From Rikenella microfusus (lineage in GTDB: Bacteria > Bacteroidota > Bacteroidia > Bacteroidales > DYQK01), in assembly GCA_020719385.1 (NCBI GenBank), contig DYQK01000024.1:1-36069 (forward strand): DNA of 36,069 nt, in the 5' to 3' direction. The number at the start of each line of letters is the position of its first letter. Within the stretch, counting starts at the first letter, position 1. The notes under the pieces are model-generated. The model ran no database searches, was not told where the DNA came from, and worked only from the letters and a program-made list of their open reading frames with translations. The position numbers and the translations under genes were made by a program. Of this stretch, positions 27,785 through 36,069 are shown piece by piece.

Positions 27785-29143
27785 TTAAGCATTTACACTT
27801 CTAATTTTCTTTTCTATTTCTAAAATATTGCCTCGAAAATTCTTATCTGTCTCTAATAAATTTCCGACAATTCGACAAGCATAAAGCACCGTTGCATGAT
27901 TCTTCCCCCCAAAATGTTCACCAATCTCGGCACACGAAAGACCTGTAAGATTTTTACTAAAATACATTGTTATCTGTCTTGCCTGCACAATTTCTTTTTT
28001 TCGAGAATTTGAAATTAAAACCTCAGGCGAAATATTCAAATGAGAACAAACTATATTCCGTATAGAGTGAAAATTATATTCCTTCTGATTTTGATTTATT
28101 AACTTGTTTATCAACAACTTACATAATTGTAAATTAATCTCTTTGTGATTCAAACTTGCCTGAGCGAACAATGAAATCAACACTCCTTCCAACTCGCGAA
28201 CACTCATTTGCTGCGAGGCAATAAAATCTATCACCTCTTTTGACAATTCTATCTCATCGTTTTCGATTTTTTGTTTCAAAATCGAAAGTCGAGTCTCATA
28301 AGTGGGAGTCAACAACTCTGCGGAAAGTCCCCATTTAAACCGAGAAAGCAAACGTTTATTGAGTCCGTTCATATCGGCAGGCAAAGTATCTGTCGTCAAT
28401 ATTAACTGCCGCCCCGATTGATGCAAATGGTTAAAAATGTGAAAAAAAGTTTCCTGCGTTTTTTCTTTTCCTGCAAAATCCTGCACATCATCAATAATCA
28501 AAACATCGATAGTTTGATAAAAATGCATAAAATCATTTCTCGAATTGTTGCGTGTTGCTTCAGAAAATTGCGTCTGAAATTTGTCTGCCGTAACATACAA
28601 AACATTTTTTTCAGGAAAACGTTCAATAGTTTCGAGTCCAATGGCATGCGCGAGATGCGTTTTGCCGAGTCCCGAATCGCCGTAAATCAAAAGCGGATTA
28701 AACGCAGTTTTTCCAGGATTTAACGCAACCGTTGCTCCCGCGGTGCGTGCCAAACGATTACACTCGCCTTCCACAAAATTTGTAAACGTATATTCAGGAT
28801 TCAGTTGTGCGTCAAAATGAATTTTTTGCGAAGCAACAGATGAACGAATTTTAACATTTTTTTCACTATTTTTAGGTTTCGCAACAGAAACCTCTGACGC
28901 AATACGATATTCTAACTTCGCATTATTGCCCAATTCTTTGCGAATTACCTGACGCAACAAATCGATATAATGTTCCTCAAGATATTCGTAAAAAAAATTA
29001 CTCGGCACTTGAATGGTTAGCATGTTTTGCTCTAACCTCAGCGGCACAATCGGGCGAAACCAAGTATTAAAACTCGAAGGTGAAATATTGTTTTCTATTA
29101 ATTGTAAACAATTCTTCCAAACCTCTTCATAACGGTTATTCAT
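27785..29143 (-). CDS. dnaA: Chromosomal replication initiator protein DnaA
   Basis: NPLLIYGDSGLGKTHLAHAIG Walker A, VLIIDDVQDFAGKEKTQETFFHIFN Walker B, LSCAEIGEHFGGKNHATVLYACR domain IV. Confidence 0.97.
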   Translation of the reverse strand: MNNRYEEVWKNCLQLIENNISPSSFNTWFRPIVPLRLEQNMLTIQVPSNFFYEYLEEHYIDLLRQVIRKELGNNAKLEYRIASEVSVAKPKNSEKNVKIRSSVASQKIHFDAQLNPEYTFTNFVEGECNRLARTAGATVALNPGKTAFNPLLIYGDSGLGKTHLAHAIGLETIERFPEKNVLYVTADKFQTQFSEATRNNSRNDFMHFYQTIDVLIIDDVQDFAGKEKTQETFFHIFNHLHQSGRQLILTTDTLPADMNGLNKRLLSRFKWGLSAELLTPTYETRLSILKQKIENDEIELSKEVIDFIASQQMSVRELEGVLISLFAQASLNHKEINLQLCKLLINKLINQNQKEYNFHSIRNIVCSHLNISPEVLISNSRKKEIVQARQITMYFSKNLTGLSCAEIGEHFGGKNHATVLYACRIVGNLLETDKNFRGNILEIEKKIRSVNA

Positions 29144-29327
29144 AAGATTTTCAATGAGTTAGACAGAAAAACGACTATGTTTTTGGGGAGGTAAAAATTC
29201 ACAAAAAATACGAGAAAAAAAATTTTTTTTCTCTTGTTTTTCTCAAAAACTTATTAATATGTTTCATTATCAACGAGATAAAAAATAAAAAAATTTTAAA
29301 TTATTTTTAATTTTATAAAATAAACAT

Positions 29328-29335
29328 TATTTTTG
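29328..29335 (+). promoter_or_regulatory. -7 TATTTTTG element upstream of the methyltransferase-nuclease gene
   Basis: TAnnTTTG consensus 18 nt upstream of the ATG; the -33 element is not distinct in AT-rich sequence. Confidence 0.4.
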
Positions 29336-29352
29336 CCCTAAATTTTTGAAAA

Positions 29353-31068
29353 ATGACAAAAAACCAACTTTTTTACGGCGACAATCTCGAAGTTTTGAAA
29401 AATTATATTCCCGATGAATCCGTAGATTTAATTTATATTGACCCGCCGTTCAACTCGAAACGAAATTATAATCAAATTTACAACAACATCGGTGAGGAAG
29501 ATGTTGCTCAGGCACAAGCGTTTGTTGATACTTGGACGTGGAATTTTGCTGCAAACGAAGGTTTAGACAACATTATCGCAAATAAAAACCAACTTTTCTC
29601 AAAACAAAGTATTAATTTGATTATTGGTTTGGAGAAAGTGTTGGGAAAAGGCAGTATGCTTGCGTATTTGATAAGTTTAACGCAACGAATTTCAGAAATG
29701 TATCGCGTTTTGAAACCAACAGGAAGTTTTTATTTGCACTGCGACCCAACAGCGAGTCATTATCTCAAGTTGGTTCTCGATGGAATTTTTTGTGCGAGAG
29801 GAGGAAGTTTTCAAAATGAAATTAAGTGGAATCGTGCAAACCAACATAATTTAGCAACGAGACGATTCGACAATGTTCTCGATTCCATATTTTTTTATAC
29901 AAAAAGTTCTGCGAATTATTTGTTTAATCCGTTGTTTAATACTTCGTTGAGCGAAAAAGAATTGGAAAAGAAATTTCCGCATATTGAAAAAGAAACAAAA
30001 CGACATTTTGGACATTTTTCTTTGGAAAATAGTGCTAATTTTCGAAAAAATGATGAAACTCGAATCATTCAGGGAAAAACTGTAAAAACAAAATTAGGTT
30101 GGAAATGGTCGCAAGCGACTTTTGATTCTCGTTTGGCAGAAAATCCGAATTTAATTTATTGGACAAAAAATGACAAACCGAGATATAAAATTTACGAAGA
30201 CGAATATTCGGGACGTTCAATTTCGAATGATTGGAATGACATAAAAGGTTTAACTTCTCAAGCAAAAGAACGTCTCGGTTATCCGACTCAAAAACCTGAA
30301 TCTCTTTTAGAACGAATCATTCTTGCTTCTTCAAATGAACATAATACAATTCTCGATGCGTATTGTGGTTGTGGAACAACAATTGCTGTTGCTGAACGTT
30401 TAAAACGAAATTGGATAGGAATCGATATTACGTATCAGTCTATCTCGTTGATTTTGAAACGTTTAGAAGATACTTTCGGCAAAGATTTCTCAAAAGATTA
30501 TGCAGACAAAGAAACGCAAGAAATTATTCCTGCAAAATTAATATTAAACGGCGTTCCGCGAGATTTCGAAAGTGCAGTTGCCTTGGCTCACAAAGTTGAT
30601 GACAGACTTCGCAAAGAATTTGAGAAATGGGCAGTTTTAACTTTTTCGAATAACCGTGCTGTGATTAATGAAAAAAAGGGAAAAGACGAAGGAATCGATG
30701 GAATTGCGTACATTCTCGATTTAGATGAAACCAATAAGCAAATTTATAAGCAAGTTTTATTTTCTGTTAAATCGAATAAAAGTCTTTCGCCAAACGTGAT
30801 TCGCGATTTGAACGGAACATTGGAAAGAGAAAAAGCTGTTATTGGTTATTTCATAACACTTTACCCGATGGAAAATCTGGAGAAAGAAGCGCGAAAATAT
30901 GGAAATTATCAAAATAAAATGTTGAACAATGTTTATCAAAAAATCGAAGTGATTACAATTCAAGAAATGTTGGATGGAAAACGTATGAATTTGCCGATTG
31001 TTGTTGATGTGCTGAAAAGTGCAGAACGAAAAACGAAACATCAGACAAAAAATATTTTTGAGAAATAA
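29353..31068 (+). CDS. Beta-class site-specific DNA methyltransferase fused to C-terminal PD-(D/E)XK (Mrr-like) domain
   Basis: Motif IV IDPPFNSKRNYNQIY precedes motif I ILDAYCGCGTTIAVAERLKRNWIGIDI; C-terminal KGKDEGIDGIAYIL...QVLFSVKSNK. Confidence 0.85.
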   Translation: MTKNQLFYGDNLEVLKNYIPDESVDLIYIDPPFNSKRNYNQIYNNIGEEDVAQAQAFVDTWTWNFAANEGLDNIIANKNQLFSKQSINLIIGLEKVLGKGSMLAYLISLTQRISEMYRVLKPTGSFYLHCDPTASHYLKLVLDGIFCARGGSFQNEIKWNRANQHNLATRRFDNVLDSIFFYTKSSANYLFNPLFNTSLSEKELEKKFPHIEKETKRHFGHFSLENSANFRKNDETRIIQGKTVKTKLGWKWSQATFDSRLAENPNLIYWTKNDKPRYKIYEDEYSGRSISNDWNDIKGLTSQAKERLGYPTQKPESLLERIILASSNEHNTILDAYCGCGTTIAVAERLKRNWIGIDITYQSISLILKRLEDTFGKDFSKDYADKETQEIIPAKLILNGVPRDFESAVALAHKVDDRLRKEFEKWAVLTFSNNRAVINEKKGKDEGIDGIAYILDLDETNKQIYKQVLFSVKSNKSLSPNVIRDLNGTLEREKAVIGYFITLYPMENLEKEARKYGNYQNKMLNNVYQKIEVITIQEMLDGKRMNLPIVVDVLKSAERKTKHQTKNIFEK

Positions 31069-31074
31069 AAAAAA

Positions 31075-31102
31075 ACGAGTATCTATTTCTCAAGATACTC
31101 GT
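31075..31102. terminator. Bidirectional hairpin between convergent genes
   Basis: ACGAGTATCT-ATTTCTCA-AGATACTCGT. Confidence 0.75.
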
Positions 31103-31132
31103 TCAAAACCAACTAAACTATGAAAAACAAAA

Positions 31133-31705
31133 TTACACCATACCTGAAAATCCCATAAAAGCGAGAGATAATAATCCGGCTGTAACCAACGAGATAGGAA
31201 AACCTTTCATCCCTTTTGGGATATTTGACAGCTCCATTTGTTCTCTTATACCTGCTATCAAAATTAGTGCCAAAGTGAAACCAACAGCCGTTGAACTGGA
31301 ATAAATTACGCTATAAATTAAATTGTAATCTTTTTGAATTGCTAAGATGGCAATCCCTAAAACCGCACAGTTAGTCGTTATCAACGGAAGATAAATTCCG
31401 AGTGCTTGATACAACGCAGGTGCAGATTTTTTTAAAATAATTTCAACAATTTGCACCAAAAACGCAATGATAAAAATAAACGTAATGGTCTGCATAAATT
31501 CGATGTGCAACGGAACAAGCAAAAAATTATATAACAGATAAGTTACTAAATTTGCCAACGCCATTACAAAGATTACCGCACCGCCCATTCCAATAGACGT
31601 TGAAACTTTGTTCGAAACACCCAAAAACGGACAAATACCGAGAAATTGTGCTAAAACTACATTATTGACAATTAATGCCAAAATAATTATTTTCAAAAGT
31701 TCCAT
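31133..31705 (-). CDS. rnfA: Rnf electron transport complex subunit A
   Basis: IILALIVNNVVLAQFLGICPFLGVSNKVSTSIGMGGAVIFVM. Confidence 0.93.
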   Translation of the reverse strand: MELLKIIILALIVNNVVLAQFLGICPFLGVSNKVSTSIGMGGAVIFVMALANLVTYLLYNFLLVPLHIEFMQTITFIFIIAFLVQIVEIILKKSAPALYQALGIYLPLITTNCAVLGIAILAIQKDYNLIYSVIYSSSTAVGFTLALILIAGIREQMELSNIPKGMKGFPISLVTAGLLSLAFMGFSGMV

Positions 31706-31717
31706 TTTTCACAAAAA

Positions 31718-32314
31718 TTAAATGTTTGACTTTGATTTTATTGCGTTGAAGATGGCAATTAAATAGCCGTAAGTTAAAAATGCACCAGGAGGAAGGATGA
31801 ACAATAAAATTGTACTTGCGTTTTCGCTGACTAATTTTATATCAAATATTGAACCGTTGCCCAAGATTTCTCGTATTGAACCAAGTGTTGTTATTGCTAA
31901 GGTAAAACCAATTCCCATCCCTATTCCATCTAACAGAGAAGGAATAACAGAACTTTTCTGTGCAAATGCCTCAGCACGACCTAAAATAATACAATTGACA
32001 ACTATCAACGGAATAAAAATCCCCAAAGACGCATAAACGCCCGGCGTATAGGCTTTCATTACCAAATCGACAATAGTAACAAAAGACGCAATTATCACAA
32101 TAAACGCAGCAATTCGTACTTTGTCGGGAATCAAATTTTTTAACAGAGAAATAAACAAATTTGAAAACATTAAAACGAATGTTGTTGCAGCACCCATTCC
32201 GATGCCGTTTATCGCAGATGTTGTTACCGCAAGAGTCGGGCAAGCACCCAAAACCAACACGAAAGTTGGGTTTTGTCGTAAAAGTCCGTCAGTGAAATAT
32301 CGAAAATTTCCCAT
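31718..32314 (-). CDS. rnfE: Rnf electron transport complex subunit E
   Basis: FTDGLLRQNPTFVLVLGACPTLAVTTSAINGIGMGAATTFVL. Confidence 0.93.
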   Translation of the reverse strand: MGNFRYFTDGLLRQNPTFVLVLGACPTLAVTTSAINGIGMGAATTFVLMFSNLFISLLKNLIPDKVRIAAFIVIIASFVTIVDLVMKAYTPGVYASLGIFIPLIVVNCIILGRAEAFAQKSSVIPSLLDGIGMGIGFTLAITTLGSIREILGNGSIFDIKLVSENASTILLFILPPGAFLTYGYLIAIFNAIKSKSNI

Positions 32315-32319
32315 AATGA

Positions 32320-32880
32320 TTAAGGTTTTTGAATTTTCATATAAGCGTCATAAGCACGTTGAACGGCATCGCAAAAAGCGCGCGAAGTAATTGTTGAAGC
32401 GGTTATTGCGTCAACCTCGCCGCCGTCTTTTTTCACTTTCATTTTAAATTGCGAAGGATTCTTCTCGTTAAATTGATTTTTCCATTGAGTTTTCATCTTG
32501 TCGCCAAGTCCTGGAGTTTCTTTTTGTTCCAAAACCATAATGTTGTGAATTGAACCATCGGGTTTAAAACCAACCATCAACCAAAATGTGCCGCTGAAAC
32601 CTTTGCTTGTATAGGTTTTTACTGCACAACCAACATTTTCGCTTCCTTTTTTTGCGAAGTAAAATGTAAGATTCTCCTCTGTCTTAGAATCTTTTGTTGG
32701 GTCATTGTCAAAAGACGGCAAAACTTGTTTAATTGCGTCTATCTCGGCTTTTTTGGCGGTTGCTTCGATAGGTTCTTTTGTCAAAATATAAACGTAAGCC
32801 AGTGCCGCAGACATTCCGACTCCGATGAATAACAACGAAAGAATCATATTGCGAAGGGTAGATTCTAATTTTTTAGCCAT
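32320..32880 (-). CDS. rnfG: Rnf electron transport complex subunit G
   Basis: Single N-terminal TM, QKETPGLGDKM, VDAITASTITSRAFCDAVQRAYDAY; start at MAKKLEST (32880). Confidence 0.9.
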   Translation of the reverse strand: MAKKLESTLRNMILSLLFIGVGMSAALAYVYILTKEPIEATAKKAEIDAIKQVLPSFDNDPTKDSKTEENLTFYFAKKGSENVGCAVKTYTSKGFSGTFWLMVGFKPDGSIHNIMVLEQKETPGLGDKMKTQWKNQFNEKNPSQFKMKVKKDGGEVDAITASTITSRAFCDAVQRAYDAYMKIQKP

Positions 32881-33877
32881 TTTTCTTTTCCTCCCCAAAA
32901 CGTTTAGGTTTAACATATTTATTTATCAAAGGGACAACTGCGTTCATAATTAGAATCGCAAACGAAACACCCTCGGGATATGCTCCGAAGACTCGAATCA
33001 AAATTGTGATTATTCCGCACCCAAAACCGAAGATTAACATTCCTTTCTGTGTCATCGGCGAGGTAACATAGTCCGTTGCCATGAAAAATGCTCCAAGTAT
33101 TGCTCCTCCTGTGAGAATGTGGAATATTGGGTCGGCATTTTTGTCGGGACAATATAACCACAAAATTCCTGAAAAAATTATCATTGCACCTAACATCGAA
33201 AGCGGAATGTGCCAAGAGATAACTCTACGAATCAAGAGATAAATTCCACCTAATATCAACGCAGCAGCAGATATTTCTCCCAACGAACCCCCAATATTTC
33301 CGACAAACATATCGAGATAAGAATGTCCCATTTTTTGCATTATCGCCGAGACCGATTCGCCGTTCTTGAGTGCTTCTTTCATAACTCCAAGCGGTGTGGC
33401 ACCTGTTACCGCATCGACAACTCGCAAGAGATTTTCGCCGGGTTTGGGCCACGAGGTCATTTGTACGGGAAACGCAATTAACATAAACACACGACCAACT
33501 AAGGCAGGATTAAACGGATTATTACCGAGTCCGCCGAAGGTCATTTTTGCGACTCCAATAGCAACCAACGAACCAACAATTAACATCCAAATCGGAAGAT
33601 TACTTGGCACATTAAACGCAAGCAAAATTCCTGTCAAAGCGGCAGAGCCGTCCTTGATAGTTGATGATTTTTTGAAGAGATATTTGTTGATTAAAAACTC
33701 AAAAATAATGCACGACAGCACTGCGGTGAGAGTAATTATCAATGCACCGATTCCGTAGAAAAACAACGAAACTAAAAATGCGGGCATCAAAGCAATGATA
33801 ACATCGTACATTAACCGTTTTATTGTCGCCTGGTCATATTGATGCGGCGACATCGAGACAATTAAAGAGTTACTCAT
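32873..33877 (-). CDS. rnfD: Rnf electron transport complex subunit D
   Basis: LIVSMSPHQYDQATIKRLMYDVIIALMP, GGLGNNPFNPALVGRVFML, flavinylation motif DAVTGATPLG, ATDYVTSPMTQKGMLIFG. Confidence 0.93.
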   Translation of the reverse strand: MSNSLIVSMSPHQYDQATIKRLMYDVIIALMPAFLVSLFFYGIGALIITLTAVLSCIIFEFLINKYLFKKSSTIKDGSAALTGILLAFNVPSNLPIWMLIVGSLVAIGVAKMTFGGLGNNPFNPALVGRVFMLIAFPVQMTSWPKPGENLLRVVDAVTGATPLGVMKEALKNGESVSAIMQKMGHSYLDMFVGNIGGSLGEISAAALILGGIYLLIRRVISWHIPLSMLGAMIIFSGILWLYCPDKNADPIFHILTGGAILGAFFMATDYVTSPMTQKGMLIFGFGCGIITILIRVFGAYPEGVSFAILIMNAVVPLINKYVKPKRFGEEKKNG

Positions 33878-34048
33878 TTTACATAAAAAATAATTAATTA
33901 ACTTTCAAAAAAAGAATAAAATTTTATATCAATTTGCGATAACATCATTTTTTTCAACGAAATTTAATTCGCAAAATTAAAAAATTTCTGTAAATTAAAA
34001 AATATTAACGGAATATTTTTTGAAAAATAAAAATTTGATTGCAAAACA

Positions 34049-34079
34049 TTTGTAAAAAAAAATATTTTTTGTAAATTTG
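34049..34079 (+). promoter_or_regulatory. Bacteroidetes-type promoter (TTTG-N19-TAAATTTG)
   Basis: Consensus spacing and sequence, 155 nt upstream of the ORF at 34234. Confidence 0.5.
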
Positions 34080-34233
34080 TAAAAATTTTTGAAAAACGAG
34101 GTTTGAAAAGTTAAGTTATTGATAATAAGACATTTAGAAAAAATTCTCTAAAAATAAATTGTTTAGATTTTTAGATGTAATTTATTTTTATTCTTCATAA
34201 ATTCTTGAAAATACATACGTTATAAAATTTTTT

Positions 34234-34875
34234 ATGAAAAAGAAAATTTATTGGACAGAAGGAATGGTTTGTGCAGAATTTGGTTTACAAAACATTTCTG
34301 AGGGGGAATCTCTGAATCTTTTGAGTTGGTTAGATGCAGAAACTGAATTTTCTGAATACGAAACTTCAAATTTGAACGAAATGCTCAGTTTAGCTTCGAG
34401 AAATATTAATTTTTGGAACGAAGAGGAATTAAAAATGTGGTTTATTTCAGATATTGTAAAAATGGCTCATTACAATTCTGACGCAAATTTTCGTCCTTAT
34501 TTTGACAGAGAAATTGCGGCAAAAGTTCAAAATTTTGACTTAAAAGTGAAAGTTGATTTTTTAATTGCAAAAGGAGTCGGCGATTATGTGCAAAAACCGT
34601 ATTTTTGTTTTCACGAGTATAAACGGGAAAACAAATATCACGATGATCCTGTGGCACAAGTGCTTTTGGCAATGTTGGTCGCAAAAACGATTAACGAATC
34701 TGAAAAACCATTTTATGGTGCATACGTTATTGGTCGAAACTGGTTTTTTTTGGTTTTAGAAAACGAAAAATACGCTATTAGTCCTGCTTTCGATTCTACG
34801 CAAAAAGAAAAAATTAAACAAATTATCGCTATTTTGCGAAAATTTAAAGAAATTTTGAGAAAAATATTATTGTAA
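34234..34875 (+). CDS. Predicted PD-(D/E)XK nuclease-like protein of unknown function
   Basis: KVKVDFLIAKGV...YFCFHEYKRENKYHDDPVAQVLLAMLVA resembles the D...ExK core of PD-(D/E)XK proteins. Confidence 0.5.
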   Translation: MKKKIYWTEGMVCAEFGLQNISEGESLNLLSWLDAETEFSEYETSNLNEMLSLASRNINFWNEEELKMWFISDIVKMAHYNSDANFRPYFDREIAAKVQNFDLKVKVDFLIAKGVGDYVQKPYFCFHEYKRENKYHDDPVAQVLLAMLVAKTINESEKPFYGAYVIGRNWFFLVLENEKYAISPAFDSTQKEKIKQIIAILRKFKEILRKILL

Positions 34876-34882
34876 AATTTTT

Positions 34883-35872
34883 ATGGAAACAGTTTTAAGT
34901 GGAATTCGTTCTACGGGCAATTTACATTTGGGCAATTATTTCGGTGCGGTGAGGAATTTTGTGAAAATGCAAAATACGCATCAATGTTATTTTTTTATTG
35001 CCGATTTTCATTCTCTCACCACGCATCCGAATCCTGCGAGTCTGCACGAGAATGTGAAAAAAGTTTTGTCGGAATATCTTGCCGCAGGTCTTGACCCTGA
35101 AAAAGCAACATTATATATTCAGAGTGATGTTCCTGAAATTCCTGAATTGTATTTGCTTTTAAATATGATTTCGTATCTCGGCGAACTTGAGAAAACAGCG
35201 AATTTCAAGGAGAAAGTGCGGCAAAATCCTGAAAATGTAAACGCAGGTTTGCTTACTTATCCCGTTTTGATGGCTGCAGATATTTTGATTCACAGGGCGA
35301 AAAAAGTTCCTGTCGGCAAAGACCAAGAGCAACATTTGGAAATGACTCGCAATTTTGCGAAGCGTTTTAATTTTTTGTACAAAGTGGAATATTTTCCCGA
35401 ACCAGAGGCGTTTAATTTTGGAGAAGAGTTAATAAAAGTTCCTGGACTTGACGGCACAGGCAAAATGGGAAAATCTGAGGGAAATGGCATTTATCTCATC
35501 GATTCGTCAGATGAAATTCGCAAAAAAGTGATGAAAGCAGTTACAGATGCGGGACCAACAACGCAAAATCAAGAGATGCCAGACGCAATAAAAAATTTAT
35601 TTTCGATTTTGCGTTTAGTTTCGCAAGCCGAGACGGTGAAATTTTTTGAAGAAAAGTACGCAAATTGTGAAATTCGTTACGGCGATTTGAAAAAACAACT
35701 TGCCGAGGACATCATTCGATTCACTTCGCCGATACGCGAGAGAATTTTGCAAATTTATTCAGATTCGGAGTATTTGAAAAAAGTTGTTGCCTTGGGAAGG
35801 GAAAAAGCACGGGCAAGTGCCTCAAAAACATTAAAAGAAGTGAGAGAAATCATTGGTTTTCGAGGGTTTTAG
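34883..35872 (+). CDS. trpS: Tryptophanyl-tRNA synthetase
   Basis: SGIRSTGNLHLGNYFGAV (HIGH region), MAADILIHRAKKVPVGKDQEQHLEMTR, GKMGKSEGN (KMSKS-like). Confidence 0.96.
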   Translation: METVLSGIRSTGNLHLGNYFGAVRNFVKMQNTHQCYFFIADFHSLTTHPNPASLHENVKKVLSEYLAAGLDPEKATLYIQSDVPEIPELYLLLNMISYLGELEKTANFKEKVRQNPENVNAGLLTYPVLMAADILIHRAKKVPVGKDQEQHLEMTRNFAKRFNFLYKVEYFPEPEAFNFGEELIKVPGLDGTGKMGKSEGNGIYLIDSSDEIRKKVMKAVTDAGPTTQNQEMPDAIKNLFSILRLVSQAETVKFFEEKYANCEIRYGDLKKQLAEDIIRFTSPIRERILQIYSDSEYLKKVVALGREKARASASKTLKEVREIIGFRGF

Positions 35873-35877
35873 TGTAA

Positions 35878-35912
35878 AAAATCAGACTAAATTTTTGTTT
35901 AGTCTGATTTTT
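35878..35912 (+). terminator. trpS terminator
   Basis: AATCAGACTAAA-TTTTTG-TTTAGTCTGATT followed by a T-run. Confidence 0.85.
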
Positions 35913-36034
35913 TTATTTTTTTATAATCCCCCAAAATTACTTAATAACCGCTTTTTGTTTCGAGAAATAATCAATTTTTGTGAAAAATTTACTAAAAATA
36001 AGTTTAAAATTTTTTTGTTTAGAGAAAATTTTTG

Positions 36035-36042
36035 TATCTTTG
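36035..36042 (+). promoter_or_regulatory. -7 TATCTTTG promoter element for a gene beginning at the window edge
   Basis: TAnnTTTG consensus upstream of ATGs at 36056/36060; the downstream gene is truncated. Confidence 0.45.
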
Positions 36043-36069
36043 CAAAAAATTAAAAATGTATGGCATACA

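Noticed and set aside
29144-29352. Possible oriC next to dnaA
   Set aside because: AT-rich spacer but no cluster of DnaA boxes seen, only a weak TTATCAACG; GC-skew could not be computed here.

Overview
AT-rich, Bacteroidetes-like chromosomal segment. Support for this assignment: TAnnTTTG-type promoter motifs, a TonB-dependent receptor, a DUF4295-rpmG-rpmB block, hemD next to a DUF4271-like gene, and a futalosine-pathway gene. Most of the window is recognisable housekeeping: mqnC, murA, an undecaprenyl-phosphate sugar transferase, an Mrp/NifX fusion, OsmC, DUF134, a methionine gamma-lyase-like enzyme, rnpA, hemD, dnaA, rnfD-G-E-A and trpS. Less ordinary content: (a) an AIPR-type anti-phage gene split by two opposite-sign homopolymer frameshifts; (b) a Prx6-type peroxiredoxin ORF interrupted by one in-frame TAG where Trp is expected, directly upstream of an ATP-grasp/GCS2 ligase pair that could make an unknown small peptide or thiol; (c) a single-gene methyltransferase-nuclease fusion; (d) tandem lipoprotein paralogs with a shared C-terminus and diverged N-termini; (e) an Rnf cluster without adjacent rnfB/rnfC; (f) MurA with Asp at the catalytic Cys position. 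All product calls come from motif and family recognition by eye; no database search was run. I found no CRISPR array, rRNA, tRNA or convincing transposase. I cannot claim a clearly new system; the ATP-grasp/GCS2 locus is the best candidate for undescribed chemistry.
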